Shown: positions 1 through 13,095 of the stretch, in pieces
Position numbering within the stretch: the stretch's first letter is position 1
Layout: each line of letters starts with the position of its first letter
Assembly: GCF_000208745.1 (NCBI RefSeq)
Contig: NC_030858.1
Coordinates: 5,400,026 to 5,464,025, forward strand
Reading direction: 5' to 3'
Source: Theobroma cacao
Lineage: Eukaryota > Streptophyta > Magnoliopsida > Malvales > Malvaceae
Length of the DNA: 64,000 nucleotides
The notes under the pieces: model-generated
The model's input: only the letters and a program-made list of their open reading frames with translations
Told to the model about the DNA's origin: nothing
The model's database searches: none
Program-made: the position numbers and the translations under genes

Positions 1-336
1 CATTATCTTACATGTGAATGTGCTCTGTGTTAATGACGAGCAGTGGAGGAATTGCAGTAAAGGATGGTACAGTTTGATGCACCTTGAAACTGAAATTAAC
101 CTGACATTTTGGTTAGGTGTGGATCTAATTTTGAAGGGCTTTTTGTGCTGTGCAAATTCTTAAAACCTAAGACCTAAATGAGATGCCAGAAAACTATTTG
201 ATCTTTTTAGCACTCTGTGGGTTGCCCATGCAAACAATATTTTCTGTTGTAATACCCTGTGTCATTTCTTCAGTCATAGTTCAGATTAGCTGTGTTAACT
301 TTTTTCTCCCTTTTCTTTTTACTGCAATTTTTACAG

Positions 337-3300
337 AACTTATGCAAGCAAATATATACCAATCATTGCTAGTGTTAGTGAACATCAACCGCCTACTTGG
401 CCATCTTACTTCATGGACATTAATGTTTTGGCATTCTTGGTTCCAGCTGGTATCATTGTAAGTCTCAAGCTTTTGGAACAGTTTTGGCATTTTACCTGTA
501 ACTTATATGTTTATGCAGTATAATCAATAATTTACTTATATGTTTATGCAGTATAATCAATAATTTTTCTTTCCTCTTGTTGGCAGGCATGCTTTTTGCC
601 TTTATCAGATGCTAGCTCATTTGTGGTACTCTATATTGCGACATCTGTATATTTCTCTGGAGTGATGGTAAGGGGAATATGGACACAGTCAATTTCAAGT
701 CATTGCTCTCCATTCCTTTCCCTAATCAATGTGAGCCACTTATGGTCTAATTATACAGGTACGCTTAATGCTTGTTCTTGCTCCAGCTGCTTGCATCACA
801 TCTGGAATCGCTCTCTCCCAAGCTTTTGATGTTTTCACCAGATCAATCAAGTTTCAGCTACCTGGACTATCAAGCAATACTGAAGTTGATGTAAGCAGGC
901 TTCTATTTATCTATACTAGAAGTTTATACTCTGCCAATCATTTGATGAGGTTATTCAGCTACAGGACTAAAAATTCCTTTCTGCTGCTTCTGATCATTAA
1001 GGCAGGGGAAACTAGTTCTGCTACCAAGGAAGCCCAAAATGATGCAGTAAAGACAGAAAAAGCTGAGGAGACATCAAAGGATCGCCCATCAAGGAAAAGC
1101 AAGAAGAAGGAAAGGGAGCATGTGGAAAAACCTTCCACCAAGACCAAAGCTGAGAAGAAGAGGCTTCTGGCTTTACCTCTGGAGGCATCTGTGATTTCTC
1201 TTCTCCTACTTGTCTTCCTGGGTGCATTCTATGTGGTACTTTATGTTTCCTTTTTATATCCTTTACTTGCTTGGTTTTGCCTGTGTTGTGCTTATAGAAG
1301 TTATATATCACTTAGTAGACTGTTATGGCTGTGATATGATGTTGATCTGTAACTTCTGAGAGATTTTTCTGGTTGTAAAGAAGGATTTGTGTAGTTAGCA
1401 TTTTTCTTACCTTTTCTAGGTGGATATATGTTATCATCAGCTGGTTGTAGAACCCACACTAGGTATATAAGCTCAGCACTGGAAGGATGGGGGAAAAGAG
1501 CAAGAGCAAGTGGTTTAAGTTGATACCTCAACTGAAGGTTTTATGAACATTGCAATTAGAAAAACATATCCTTTCTGCTTTTCAGTGATCTTAATAGGTT
1601 TGACAAAGCTACATATATTAGAGTTTGAATTAGCTCCGGCATTAATAGGTTGGCATGACTGTTGCAAGAGTCCTAAGAATGTGTGCTGACAGATAATATA
1701 AAAGGTATAAATTGTAATACTTTTCAAAGGCATCCTCTGATTTTTTCAACATTTGGAGGAATGGATTACTTATTTGTAAAGATTGTGTTTTTTGAATGAT
1801 TGGAAATAATTCAGCATCATCTCGATGAGCTATAAGTTTAGAGTGATATAAGGCAAATGTAAATCTTTGTTGCTTTCTTCTCATATGTTGCAATGCTGTT
1901 TTCATGTGGAATAACGGTTGCCTCCTTTGTTCTTTAGTCTTGTTTCAGATGTGTCATATTAAAAGTTCTTAAATGATAGGTAGTGATGATTATAGCATTA
2001 AAGATGGTGGTCTCTTCTTTTTTTTGGCAATGAATTTGGCTACCTTTATGAGTCCTACCATGAACGTAGTAACTAGAATGCAAAGGCTAATTGCTGCTCT
2101 GTTTGAAACATGTATTTATCTCAATGGGAATTAATACCCTATGTCTAGTTTTATTCCTTCTTGTATCGACGAAATTTCCTTGTAGACCCATTTCTTTCTT
2201 GTTTCTTTTATGTTGTTTTAATTGTAAAAGGCCTCTCACCACTGTTGCACTTTACTTTGCAGGTTCATTGTGTTTGGGCTGCAGCAGAAGCTTATTCAGC
2301 TCCCTCCATAGTTTTAACATCTCATTCACATGATGGTCTACATGTTTTTGATGATTTTAGAGAGGCTTATGCATGGTTGCGCCATAATACTGATGTTGAT
2401 GATAAAGTAAGTTTTCAATGTGGGTTTTCTCCACTCTTAGCTTTTCTGGATTTTGAACATATCTTGTTTTCTTAGCTTTGGAGTGTGATTTTAGGAAGCA
2501 GTCTGTTGGGCAGGAAGATTCTCTTGATACCTGTATTTTTGTAGAATAAATAATGGAAAAAGAAATTTTCAAGCTGTGTGGTCAATGTTGATATGTTGAG
2601 CATATAATGGGTTGGCTCTGATTCCTTATTGGTGGTATTTGTGCTGATTTATGTGTTTTCCTCTTACTGCTTCTGGGCATGGATTTGTAGCAGCTGACTC
2701 TTTTGTTGAATTTAATTTATTGTAACCTATTCAGTTGGCAAAATAAAGTATAGTTTTGACAGTGCTAAGTGAAACTCCTGGCAGGTTGCATCATGGTGGG
2801 ACTATGGTTACCAAACGACTGCTATGGCTAACCGCACTGTCATTGTTGACAATAATACCTGGAATAATACTCATATTGCAACTGTTGGTACTGCCATGTC
2901 TTCTCCTGAAAAGGCAGCTTGGGAAATCTTCCACTCTTTGGATGTAAAATACGTTCTCGTCGTCTTTGGAGGTTTGCTTTCTTCTTTGTTTCTTGGGTCA
3001 TGCTATCTTAAAATATTATTCTTCTGACAATTTACTTCACATCTTAGGCCTCGTTGGCTACCCGAGTGATGACATTAATAAATTCCTATGGATGGTTCGT
3101 ATCGGAGGTGGTGTGTTTCCCCATATCAAAGAACCTGATTACCTTGTAAGTTTTTTGAGTGAAAATACTAAGAATATTTGTATCTTAAAGTATGTGCATG
3201 TCAAAAATGCAAACTAATCAGGACAAAGTAAGAAAGAATTAGTGAATACTATATGGATTTCTTGGCGATAAGATGTTGCTGCATTAAGTTAAGACTGGAT

Positions 3301-4400
3301 ATTCTGGTTTTGGCTAAGAAATCAGATGATAATTAAGGTTCCTTCATGTGTAATTGATTTCACTCATAAATAATTATTAAATGTTCTTTTAAAAAAAATA
3401 TAATTATTAACTGTTCTATAACTTGGCTTCTGACTACAGAGAGATGGTCAGTATCGGATTGATTCCCAGGCCACTCCAACTATGCTAAATTGTCTCATGT
3501 ACAAACTCTCATATTACAGGTCTGTTTTAGCTATTAATGTTTCTGAATTTATATGTCATGGTTCTGGTAAATTTTGTACTTACCTTAATTACTTTATCCC
3601 ATAATTACTTATATGCAGGTTTGTGGAGACAGATGGGAAAGGTTTCGATAGAGTTCGGCGGACAGAAATTGGAAAGAAATATTTTAAACTTACTCATTTT
3701 GAGGAGGTTAGATGATCTTTACTTTTCATTGTGATTCAATTAGCACATGTGCATCATGAAGTTTTTGCCAATAGTATTTGTTCATATAATCTCACCATGA
3801 TGCATGTAATTTATTGGCCTAAATTAGCAATCTTGTGGCATACTTATAAAATGTTAGAAACTCCATCTTTTGCTTTTGGCGTGCTGATGCATGTGGATTA
3901 AAGATGTGCCGCTCTGATTATTTGATATTTGACCAATAGAATTCCCAGGATGTTGATATTATAGTATACATGGTTACATCTTTTCTTTTTTTTTTCATTT
4001 ATAGGTCAACTACTGGTGGATGACTACTGATGATTAATTTTTCTCTATTTAAGTATTTTCCTGATTAGATTTCTCTGGCTTTTTCTCAATTTAGGTATTC
4101 ACAACTCATCATTGGATGGTTCGGATATATAAACTGAAGCCTCAAAAGAACCGGATTCGAGGAAAGACAAAGAAATCAAAATCGGTACATGTAGTCGAGA
4201 GATTATCTCAATTATCCATATACACACACACAGATAATTATTTCTTTCCTCTCTCTGTTTTTTTTTTTGGTCTTGTGTGCCGGAAGATCTAATCTGGTGT
4301 TCACCTCTACGATGTTTTTAATTTCATGTATTTGCAGAAAACTAGCTCAACAAGCAGCTCAAAAAGAAGCGGTACGAGAAAGAAGAACCCATGGCACTAA
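337..4400 (+). CDS. STT3A: Oligosaccharyltransferase catalytic subunit STT3A (3' part, 11 exons)
   Basis: This is the catalytic subunit of the ER oligosaccharyltransferase, which transfers the dolichol-linked glycan to Asn in N-X-S/T sequons. The exons I place are 337-457, 587-667, 759-890, 1002-1235, 2263-2406, 2785-2971, 3048-3145, 3440-3519, 3619-3706, 4095-4184 and 4338-4400 (stop). They join in frame to give 438 residues, a bit over half of the roughly 780 usual for the family. The family signatures are plain: SVSEHQP in the first visible exon, the catalytic-region WWDYGYQ (2794-2814), the VDNNTWNN segment after it, and a Lys/Ser/Arg-rich tail ending NPWH. Several exons encode membrane spans, and exon 1002-1235 carries a Lys/Glu-rich loop before a span. 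The first visible exon starts inside a codon, so the 5' exons lie outside the window and bases 1-336 are intron. The tail and [15 protein letters not shown] favour STT3A over STT3B. Splice sites were read by eye. Confidence 0.95.
501..566. repeat. 33-bp perfect tandem duplication in an STT3A intron
   Basis: The unit beginning ACTTATATGTTTATGCAG is repeated twice without mismatch (501-533 and 534-566), just upstream of the acceptor at 586. Each copy contains an internal TGCAG, so the duplication also adds weak acceptor-like sites. Confidence 0.9.
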
Positions 4401-6385
4401 GAAACAGATTATTTTTATAAAGGATGGTGAATTATGTGTAACTCATAGAACTTGTACGGGGGAGCCTTTTTAGAGAGGGGATTATTCAGGCATGGTAATG
4501 GTAGGTGATTTTCCTTTGAGAAAATACATTTTATACATGCAATTCAGTCAAAAAGATTTTGCAGGCTTCGCTTCCGCTTTGTAATCTGTACTAAATGATT
4601 ATCATAATGTTTAACACAGTTTTCGGGGGAAAGGAAGCACAAAATCAATTTTGCATTTCTTCCATCCTTCGGCTTGGTGCCATGTGCTACGACTGGGCCA
4701 CCAAAAGACAAATTTAGTTAGAAAAAGAAAGACAAATCAATGATCCAACAATTACCTAGAAAGTTATTAGAAACTTCCTTGAATAAACAGTCCGGCACCA
4801 CCTAACTACAAATAATCTTCTTCTATATACATCCTCGTCGCTTCCTTCGTTCCTTCATGATAAATCCACTAATAATCTTGAGCTTCGCAGATTCTAATAG
4901 CATTGTCTTGTGGTGCAGGTACTTCAATTTTTTCCTTATGGGAGAATTGTTGTGAAAGGCTATCACTCACTATTTACTTGTAGTATCTGATCCATATTCA
5001 TCATTTTTAACGTATGCAGAGGAAGCCGTTTCAAGATATTCATCATTTTCTACATATGCAGAAAAAGTCGTTTCAAGAAAATTATACAAGTATTTGAAGT
5101 CCGCCCGATGTTATATAATGATGGAGAAATCGGTTTGTGAAATAACTAAATCTAAATATTATAAGCTTCTTTAATTTTTTAAAATTAAAAAACACTAAAT
5201 AAAAGTTAATGTCTAAACCTTTGTGTTTATTCATGTTTTTCTTTCCATTCCCAATTTCCCATAGAAGAAGTAAATTGTTTACACATACAAATGGAAAAGG
5301 TTGGGCCAATCTTCCGACCGTTTACTTGCCCAAATACTACAATCTCTCTTGGTTGCTTTCTATTGTAGGCACCACGAAATTTCCTTTGCCTTAACTGTTT
5401 TTCAACGGTTATGGCATTTACCCTTTCACTAAAATTTGGGTGATAATGACATGACACCTTTTTTTTTTACTTCTTCTTTACATTCGTCGCCGGTGCTGTT
5501 GCGTAGTGTGCCAAATAATGTCTCCCATTTGAACAATGAGCTTAAATTACATCACAACATCTCTTTCAGCACTTACATTAGCTTCAGCCACTGGAAACAA
5601 CAGAGATTTTTGGTCAACTGTTTTGGAGGTAGTCATCTCTTAGCCATCAAATTTCAAATTTATGCAGCACTCGGGCTTAAGCTTATTTAACCACTTGAAC
5701 TTAGCTTAAGTGACAAAGGTGAGATGAGATTTTTAGGTTCCAACAGTAATACTCTTTATTGTAAAAAATGAATAAATCAATCAAATTCTGCTGCCCAAAA
5801 AACACAAAAATAAAGACACTTGGTATCAATAACTTGCCTCACTTTTGGCAGCGAAGATTCAATCTATAATGGTTGCAAATTGTAAACCTAAGAACTGCAT
5901 CTTTAACAGAATAGTTGGAAAAAAACCTTGCATTCCATTCAATAAGCAACACAATTCTCCATACAAAGGCTGTTAAACAACCACCATAAAATACAAACAC
6001 CAATTCATTGAAGCAGAACCAAAACCTTTCAAATTTCCTCAATAAGTTAATCAATCAGACCTTTGTACTTGTATCCTGCAACTTTGGTTTTCACTTGTGG
6101 GGGAATAATATTACAAATGGTTAGAGAAGGAAGAATAATCATAATCATATCTATAAAAAAGAATGGCCAAGAACCTCACACTGCTCCAGCCAACAAAAAT
6201 ACTATACAGGTGCCACATAGATTACCTCAGGAGGTATAACTTTTCTAACAACACTCCCACCAAAGGTATATTATCGGGGCTTTAACGCCTATGACATGAC
6301 AAACTTGGGAAGCTATATGAATCACTTCAAGCTGTTTTTACCAAAAAATTGCATCATTGGACTGTTGTTTTCACCAGAAAAATTG
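4401..6385. other. Convergent intergenic spacer, STT3A to DUF810 gene
   Basis: This spacer lies between two convergent genes and should contain both 3' UTRs. I see AT-rich sequence, short poly-A/T runs and only small, unsupported open frames. Possible minus-strand polyadenylation signals (TTTATT on the + strand) occur near 5756. No gene is recognised. Confidence 0.6.
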
Positions 6386-9300
6386 TTAGAGTTTCTTTGG
6401 CAAGTTGTAAGTCTTCTTAAGGAACTTTGCTGCTGTCTCATCACTCCGATAACACAAAACTCGCAAGAGTGTGTTTGGTTCAGTTGGACTCCACTGGCCA
6501 GAAGTTGGTGGCAGTGGAAGCTTGGATTTAGCGGAAGAACCATAACTCTCTAGAGTCACAGATTTGAATTGCTCAATCAGGCTGCCAGTATCAGTGTGAA
6601 ATAATGGGAGGACGGCTTTAACTGTTGTCGAAAACTTTTCAATCAAATCAGTAGGAAGTCCATCACCATTGGACCAAAATAAATCAGTGAGGAACTTAAA
6701 ATCCTCTGCTATTAGTTCATAATCTTGCAGACTGAAAGCACGAGCAGGGCCTCCGGCAAGTAAAACTAGCAGGAGACCATCAAAAGAAGCTCTCGTTACA
6801 TCTGTAATAAGTCGTGTTCTGACTCTGTCATGCACCGTTAATGAAATAACCTCCAAATAATGCTCAAGCTCCTGAAGAAAAGGTTCAATCCTAGAAGATG
6901 AAACTTCCCCAACATACAAGCCGTCCCAAAGAACATGACTTAAATCATGGAAGATGACCCTATAGGCTGTCGCCTCACACAGTAGTTGGATCCCTTCCAC
7001 ACAAGTAGCAGTTGAAAGTTCAAATGCTTTCCCCATCCAGTTGGCAACATTGTCAACATGAGTGGATTCAGAATTTCTAAGATAGCCAATAACTCTTTTT
7101 GCCAAGACATCCAACTCAGTTCGAATATGCTGCAGAGTATTAATACGACAACACAGCTGGGGTATGCCAAAGGAGCCATTGCTATTTGTAGTCCCAACCT
7201 GAGATTTCTTACTCTGTGCTATTTGAAACTTTTCTTTTTTCTTAAATACACCAGGAAATTTGGCCCTTGTTGAACATCTGGTCAATGCAGGCATTGAGGG
7301 AACAAAAGTACTTCGGTTCCCTGTAGATCAGAAGATAGTGTATTTTCCTTTTAGTTTTAGTCAAAATTGATAATATAGGAGGAAGAAGAAAACAATCTAT
7401 GTGTTGGCCTTCTCTAGGCCATGTGATACGTACCACAGCCAGACTTTGCCTTTGATATATAATGTTGAAGACATCTGTCAATACCAGTTGTTAAATCAGG
7501 AAGCAAAGCAGCATGCATCGGTATTGGTAACAAAAAGAATGCTTCTAAAGCTTCATCTACAATTCGCAAAACTTCAACAGCAGAAGGAGCAAATCGCTCT
7601 TTATTGGCTCGTGGATCCCACACCTAGAGGGAGATGATAAATAGACATGCATAGCAGTTAATGGTCTGTATAAACAACTGAAAATGAGATTTAAGCCACG
7701 GCAGTATAAGCTACAAACATAAACAAAATCTTCCCACTAAAGAGCTTCATCTTCAGCTCTTCTATTATAGTAAGAGGAATAATATCCTCCTAGGCTTGAA
7801 GAATGACATAAGAATATTTCATCTCAACCAAACCACCATCAAGTTATTAAAGAAAAGGAGCAAAAGCTACATACCTCTTGTTGCAGATTCCTGTCAACCC
7901 ATTCCTTCAGTCTATCTAGTCTTGTCTTTATCCATGATTTAACCAGTTTGGAAATTACGGATTCAGCCTCATAAGGAGGCATCTCCCTTATGATTGACTT
8001 TCCACCATCCTCACTGTCTACTGAATTTTCAACTGCAATTTGCACCAGATCTTTCTCCAATTTGTCAGCAGCTCTCAGCACTTGTAGTATATCTGGTGTC
8101 AATTCACCAATGCCAGAAACAAATTGCTTCAGTTCATTCCCATAGCAGGAATGAAGAGTGGCTACAGCTACACCGGCTGCAAGAGGATGCCACCTCTTTA
8201 ATATTGGACTAAATATTGCCTTCTCACTGAAAGCCAGAGTACTGACATCCTGTGCAAGGATGGAAAGGAAAGGAAGCTGATTTTGCTGGTTCTTAGAAGA
8301 ACGTTTGCCAGACTTCACCTTCTCCTTTATCTGTCTAAATACATATCAACAGACAGAACCTTGAGTCATCTTTTTGACAGAAATTTAACAGACAAACTTG
8401 GTCTAAATACATATTTCAAAAAAGGAAAAAAGAGCTTGGTCTAGAATCATAATTTAAGAGCTAATGAAACAACCAAGATCATGGTTTAGCAAGAAGAAAA
8501 GATGATGCTTGAAGAAGACAACACAACAGGAAAATTTTCATACTTAAGATGCCAGCAGAAAGTTGCAAATACTAAAAACCTTTCTATTATACAGAAAATG
8601 TCAAAATGAATTTACTAAACATTCATATGCAGGGACATTATGCTGAAATAATGGAAACTTGCCTGACCAAATGCAGTGCGGAGTGATGATCTTATGTATG
8701 TATCAACTCTCTCATGAGCCACATCAATTTCCTTTTTCTTCCTACGATACTCCTGTGAGATATCTTCAACCATTATCTTTGCTGATAGAACCCCCATAGA
8801 AACAACGCATTCCATTGACTCAGTGTTATCACTATTATAATAATTGTGGTAGGCCAGAAGCCTTTTCTCAGCCCAACCTAAGATTGCACTCAAAGTAGCA
8901 CTCAATATCTTGGAATAATCTGGATCTTTCATTGCCTTTGCATCCTTTTCAACTTCCATCAATAGATTATTAGCAGCAAACAACAGATCACCTTCCACTT
9001 GACCAGTTGCCACATAACGGTTAAATAAAATCCACAAGAAACAAAGATTATGCAGCATTTGGTTCATTCCAAGGACCACCCATGTCTTCTTTATGAGTTC
9101 TAGAACCTCATCAACCTCCTCAATAACAGCTGTTTCATCATTAACATCAAAACAAGCTTCTAACAGCATTTGGTAAATTCTGAGATTGAATGGGAATCCA
9201 TCTGCCCAGTGGCTGGTCTCGGAAACAGACACATCAAAGGATCTACAGGCCAGAGACAAAACAATGCTCCGGACAGCTTGCATTGATTCACTGTTTTTTC

Positions 9301-10423
9301 CAGTCTCCAAGGGTTTCTCCAAGGCCCCGCGAATGATCTGTCGTAGTTGCTGCGGAGCAGTATTGGTCTTGTCTAGGGGCAAGAGAGGATGCAAAAGAAG
9401 TCCAGCTTCAAGAAGCTTCAGATTTCTCCTCTGCCAAGCTTCATATTCTCCTTGATTTGGAAAATCGGAAGGCTTGAGTTGTTGTAACATCTCAAGAGGC
9501 AACACTATTGATTCTATCCGTCTCCCAAGCTGATATAAAGACAAACAAAAACCCAAAAATTAATATGAGTATACTGTAACTAAAATAAGAAATATTGTCC
9601 AGCAAAAAATCATTTAAAAAAAAACACTCAAATTCCATAAACATTGCAATAATCAACAATTGAATTATCCATTTGGGTCCAATACTCATGACTCCAGCAT
9701 AAGTCACACTACGAAAATTATAAAATCAAAGCCTCTAATTAATTCAGCTTAAAACAAATTGCTACCAAATTGCTCAAGCTTAAACAATCTTTTTCTTTTA
9801 ACCCAATTCTCCTCTCCATTTAACTATAAAAATAAAATAAAAACAAACAGAAACCTTTTAAAAAAAAAAGGTTGCTTTTCTTAGTAGAATTCAAAAAAAA
9901 AAGGTCACTATGCAATTTTTTAACAAACCTGAGCAGCAGCAACTCTCAACAGAGCTCTTCTAACCCTGGAATCCGTTTGCTCTGAAATTCCCATCTGAAC
10001 CCTCAACATCTCCCCAATCGTAACCGCCTTTTTGACTCGTTCCGAGTCCGACTCACCATTCAACTTCCTCCTCCGCGACGATTTCAACCCCAAAGCCTTC
10101 TTCACCTTGCTCGCCGCCGTGGACGTCAACGACCTCTGCAACGACGCCGACGACGTCAACGTCGGCACCAGGGCCGGCGCCTTTTCGGAATTCCTCTCCG
10201 ACTGTGATATGTAAGTCAGCGGTTTCCCGCCGGAACTCCGACAGGCCCCGACCAGAATCTCGTAAGCCGTCTCCCGGAGCTCCGAATCCGATAAATTCGT
10301 CGCCAGCTCCCCCAAAGGACACGTCAGCGTTTCGGTCAAGTAATTAGGCATCGCCGCCGTTTCGTGTAGATGGTTGTGTCGTTTGGCTTGGCTGGGAGTT
10401 CTGTCCCTTAATCTATTCGACAT
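6386..10423 (-). CDS. DUF810 / MUN-domain protein, PATROL1 family (UNC-13-like), 5 exons
   Basis: The exons are 10423-9929, 9529-8663, 8330-7875, 7623-7434 and 7320-6386. They join in frame to 980 residues, in the usual 950-990 range of the At2g20010/At2g25800 branch as I remember it. Supporting motifs are LRETAYEILVGACRSSGG near the N-terminus, SLQRSLTSTAASKVKKALG, the long helical DUF810 body (WADGFPFNLR, ILGWAEKRLLAYH, FSPILKRWHPLAAGVAVATL, IREMPPYEAESVISKLVKSW) and the conserved end FLKKTYNLPKKL. The family is related to the Munc13 MUN domain. Its member PATROL1 controls delivery of the plasma-membrane H+-ATPase AHA1, so a role in membrane trafficking is inferred, but this branch is less studied. 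The ATG at 10423 opens the conserved frame. Intron 2 (8331-8662) starts with GC, in the context CAG|GCAAGT. The gene is convergent with STT3A and divergent from the PPR gene. Confidence 0.95.
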
Positions 10424-10889
10424 GTTGAGAATTCTGGAAACAAAATGAATTAAAAGAGAAAAGGGCTTAACGATGAAGGTTTTAAGGGGTGGTTACTTTA
10501 CTGTTTCTTATTTTTGTTTGTTTGGATCAGTGAAATTCTTGCTTCACTTTAAAGGAAACGCAATGAAAGTTCAGGGAATGTCATCAAACAGGAAAAAAAA
10601 AAAACAAAAGGTTTACAAAGAGAAAAATAGACCGAGTTTTGGACAGTGAAAGGATTTGGTTAAGAAAGAAAGAAAGAAAAAAGTGATTCAATTGGATGAG
10701 AAGAAAAGAAAGAAATGATGTGCTCTCTGTCTGGAGGTAGCCGAGTCAGTAGCGCGTGCGGTAAACGGTTATGCTTTTCCTTTTTTTAAAAAAAAAATTG
10801 AAAATAATTGCGGACTTTTTCTCTCTTTTTTCGGTGAAAAAAATTTTTGTTGAAATTTCAACGCTATGGAGTTTTTTTAACGTGAAAAC

Positions 10890-11210
10890 ATTAAAAAAAA
10901 GTATATAAACTACTTAAAAAATTTTAAATAAATTTTCATTTCAATTAGGCTCTTGCATTTTTATTTTAGATCACATAAGTTGTTAGCACTAACAATTCAT
11001 TAATTATTATTAATCAAACATCATTTATTATTTTATATTACGTGGTGTCAAAGTGAGATACTAATATGTTTTGATGAATGATATTTTAATTAATGATAAT
11101 TAGTTAATTTTAATTATAAAAAATTATTTAATATCAAAATAAAAATATAATAATTTAATTTAAATTTTTTAAAAAATAAAATTTATTTAATTATTTTTTA
11201 AAACCTTTTA
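10890..11210. mobile_element. Divergent copy of an AT-rich inverted-repeat (MITE-like) element
   Basis: Its left half (TTTTAAATAAATTTTCATTT, then a stretch with TTTTTATTTTAGATCA and an ATTATTATTAATCAAACATC core) aligns by eye with the left half of the better-preserved element at 12711-13095. The right half ends in AT-rich sequence around AAAATTTATTTAATT. It has no coding capacity. The ends are approximate and target duplications are not visible. Confidence 0.4.
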
Positions 11211-12710
11211 CAACATTATGCCATAAAAAAAATTGATAAATTAGTTCGACATTTAATTTACAATTCACATAAATGAGATTTTTGAGATTCAAAAGGTAAT
11301 GTTAAACTTCGAATCATTCTTATTGGTTTGCTTTTTCTTTATTTCCTTAGTGAGTTGAGAATTGAGACGGAAGAGAGGAAGTTGAAGTGTGAATGTATCG
11401 GTGAGTTTTTATTTCTCTTTTATAACCTTTTTATTATTTCATTGATAATGGTGTTACAATATCTTTGAAATGCATGTGTGACCTAAAATTCATCACAAAT
11501 GGATAACAATTATTTATTTTTATACTTTTTTGGGAGATATATAGAGAGAGGAGATGATTTTTTAAAAAAAAAAAGAAAGAAGAGAAGATACAAAAATTTG
11601 TTGTTAGAGTGATATAATTTGTGAGGATTAGTTTTTATCTTGCTTGGTTGCAGTGTATGATTTTTTTTTTTTATAATTAAGAAAAGTAAGATTCGAATCT
11701 TGTTTTTTAGATAAAAAGATTATACATTAACTAAAGATCATCTTCTTTAGTTTAAAATATTAACTAGACTTCTATTATACTTTAAAAAAAGGACAATTTT
11801 GTTGCTCCTCACTATTTATACATGCACATAATTTGGCATTTTGTATAATAAGAGCTCTTTAATTTTAAATTTATATTTTGCTTGCGTGTCATAGTAGGGT
11901 AGTTGTTTTTAATTTTTATTATATATATTGGTATATATAGATGAAATTATGGATACATTTTTCATCATGTGTTAGAGCTTGAGTGACTCACTAGACAAAA
12001 ACCAACCAATTTGAGTGCAAATTGGTGAGGTGGCATTGATTTTGTAGAGTGTGTTTTGTTTGGACGAATGAGAAGTAGTATTAATTTTGTTTGGTAGTGT
12101 TGCAACTTCAACACAACTAACACTGAAATATTAGCTGTCAGATTATATATATAATGAAAAAGCTGCTGCTATCAGTATCTCAAAGGCATGCCCTTTTTTT
12201 ATTACCCACACAACGACTCCCCATTGCATCTCCTGCCCAATCTATTCTTCACCATAAGACTCTGCATCTTCCAAGTATAACAAATGGATCAAAGTTTTGG
12301 TATGATGATATGGGAAAAAGCCAACAGGAATCAGACAAGTTTCCATCGGTTATGAGAAATGCATGGAATATTGGAATCTTAAGACAGAGGAGAAGAAGCG
12401 TGAAGAGTTGGGTTCAAGGTGCGCGTGCTTTAGAAATATAAGAATGAGAGTGCGTAAAGTGGGGAAGTGGCATCGACTCTTATCTATCTAACACACACTT
12501 TTTTAGCTTTAGAACATCTATCACCCTTTGTTTCCGCCCCATAATCTATCGTTTTATTCCACCCCACCACCCTGGATTCTATGTTTTTTTTTTCCTTTTC
12601 TTTTTGGTTAAGACAGATCAGCATGTCTTACCAACTCTTTCACTAAAACGTTTACATGTCTTGATGTCCATTATTTTCAAATAAATTTCATTAATTAATT
12701 TTTTTAGTAT

Positions 12711-13095
12711 AATTTTTTAAATTATTTATGAAAATTTAAATAAATTATTATTTTTAATTGAATCTTTATATTTTTATTTTAAGTCAAATAAATTAATTAT
12801 TAATTAATTATTATTGATCAAAACATCCTTGACTATTTTTGTGTAACATGAAATGTGAAAATATCACGTAGTTACGTTATCATGTCATATCAATATATCG
12901 CATCTTCATCTACTATGATATATTAATATGTCATGTCTGCAGTATGTGATATAAAATGACAAGTGATGTTTTGATGGATAATAGTTAATAAATTGTTAGT
13001 TATAAAAACATATTTGATTTATAATTACAATATAAAAATTTAATTAATTATAATAAAAATTGATTTATTTAAATTTTCATCAATAGTTTAAGAAT
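12711..13095. mobile_element. AT-rich MITE-like element with about 60-bp imperfect terminal inverted repeats
   Basis: The left end (about 12711-12775, containing ATGAAAATTTAAATAAAT) is matched by the reverse complement of the right end (about 13029-13095, containing ATTTATTTAAATTTTCATCA). The 18-base core is identical in both arms, with scattered mismatches around it. The roughly 385-bp unit has no ORF. This is the structure of a non-autonomous inverted-repeat element; its superfamily cannot be assigned. Confidence 0.55.

Noticed and set aside
8615..8662. Extension of DUF810 exon 2 past AFGQ to a stop
   Set aside because: The added residues do not fit the family and the GC-AG splice restores the conserved continuation.
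12154..12441. 95-codon frame in the DUF810-PPR spacer
   Set aside because: No recognisable protein similarity, and the flanking sequence looks non-coding.
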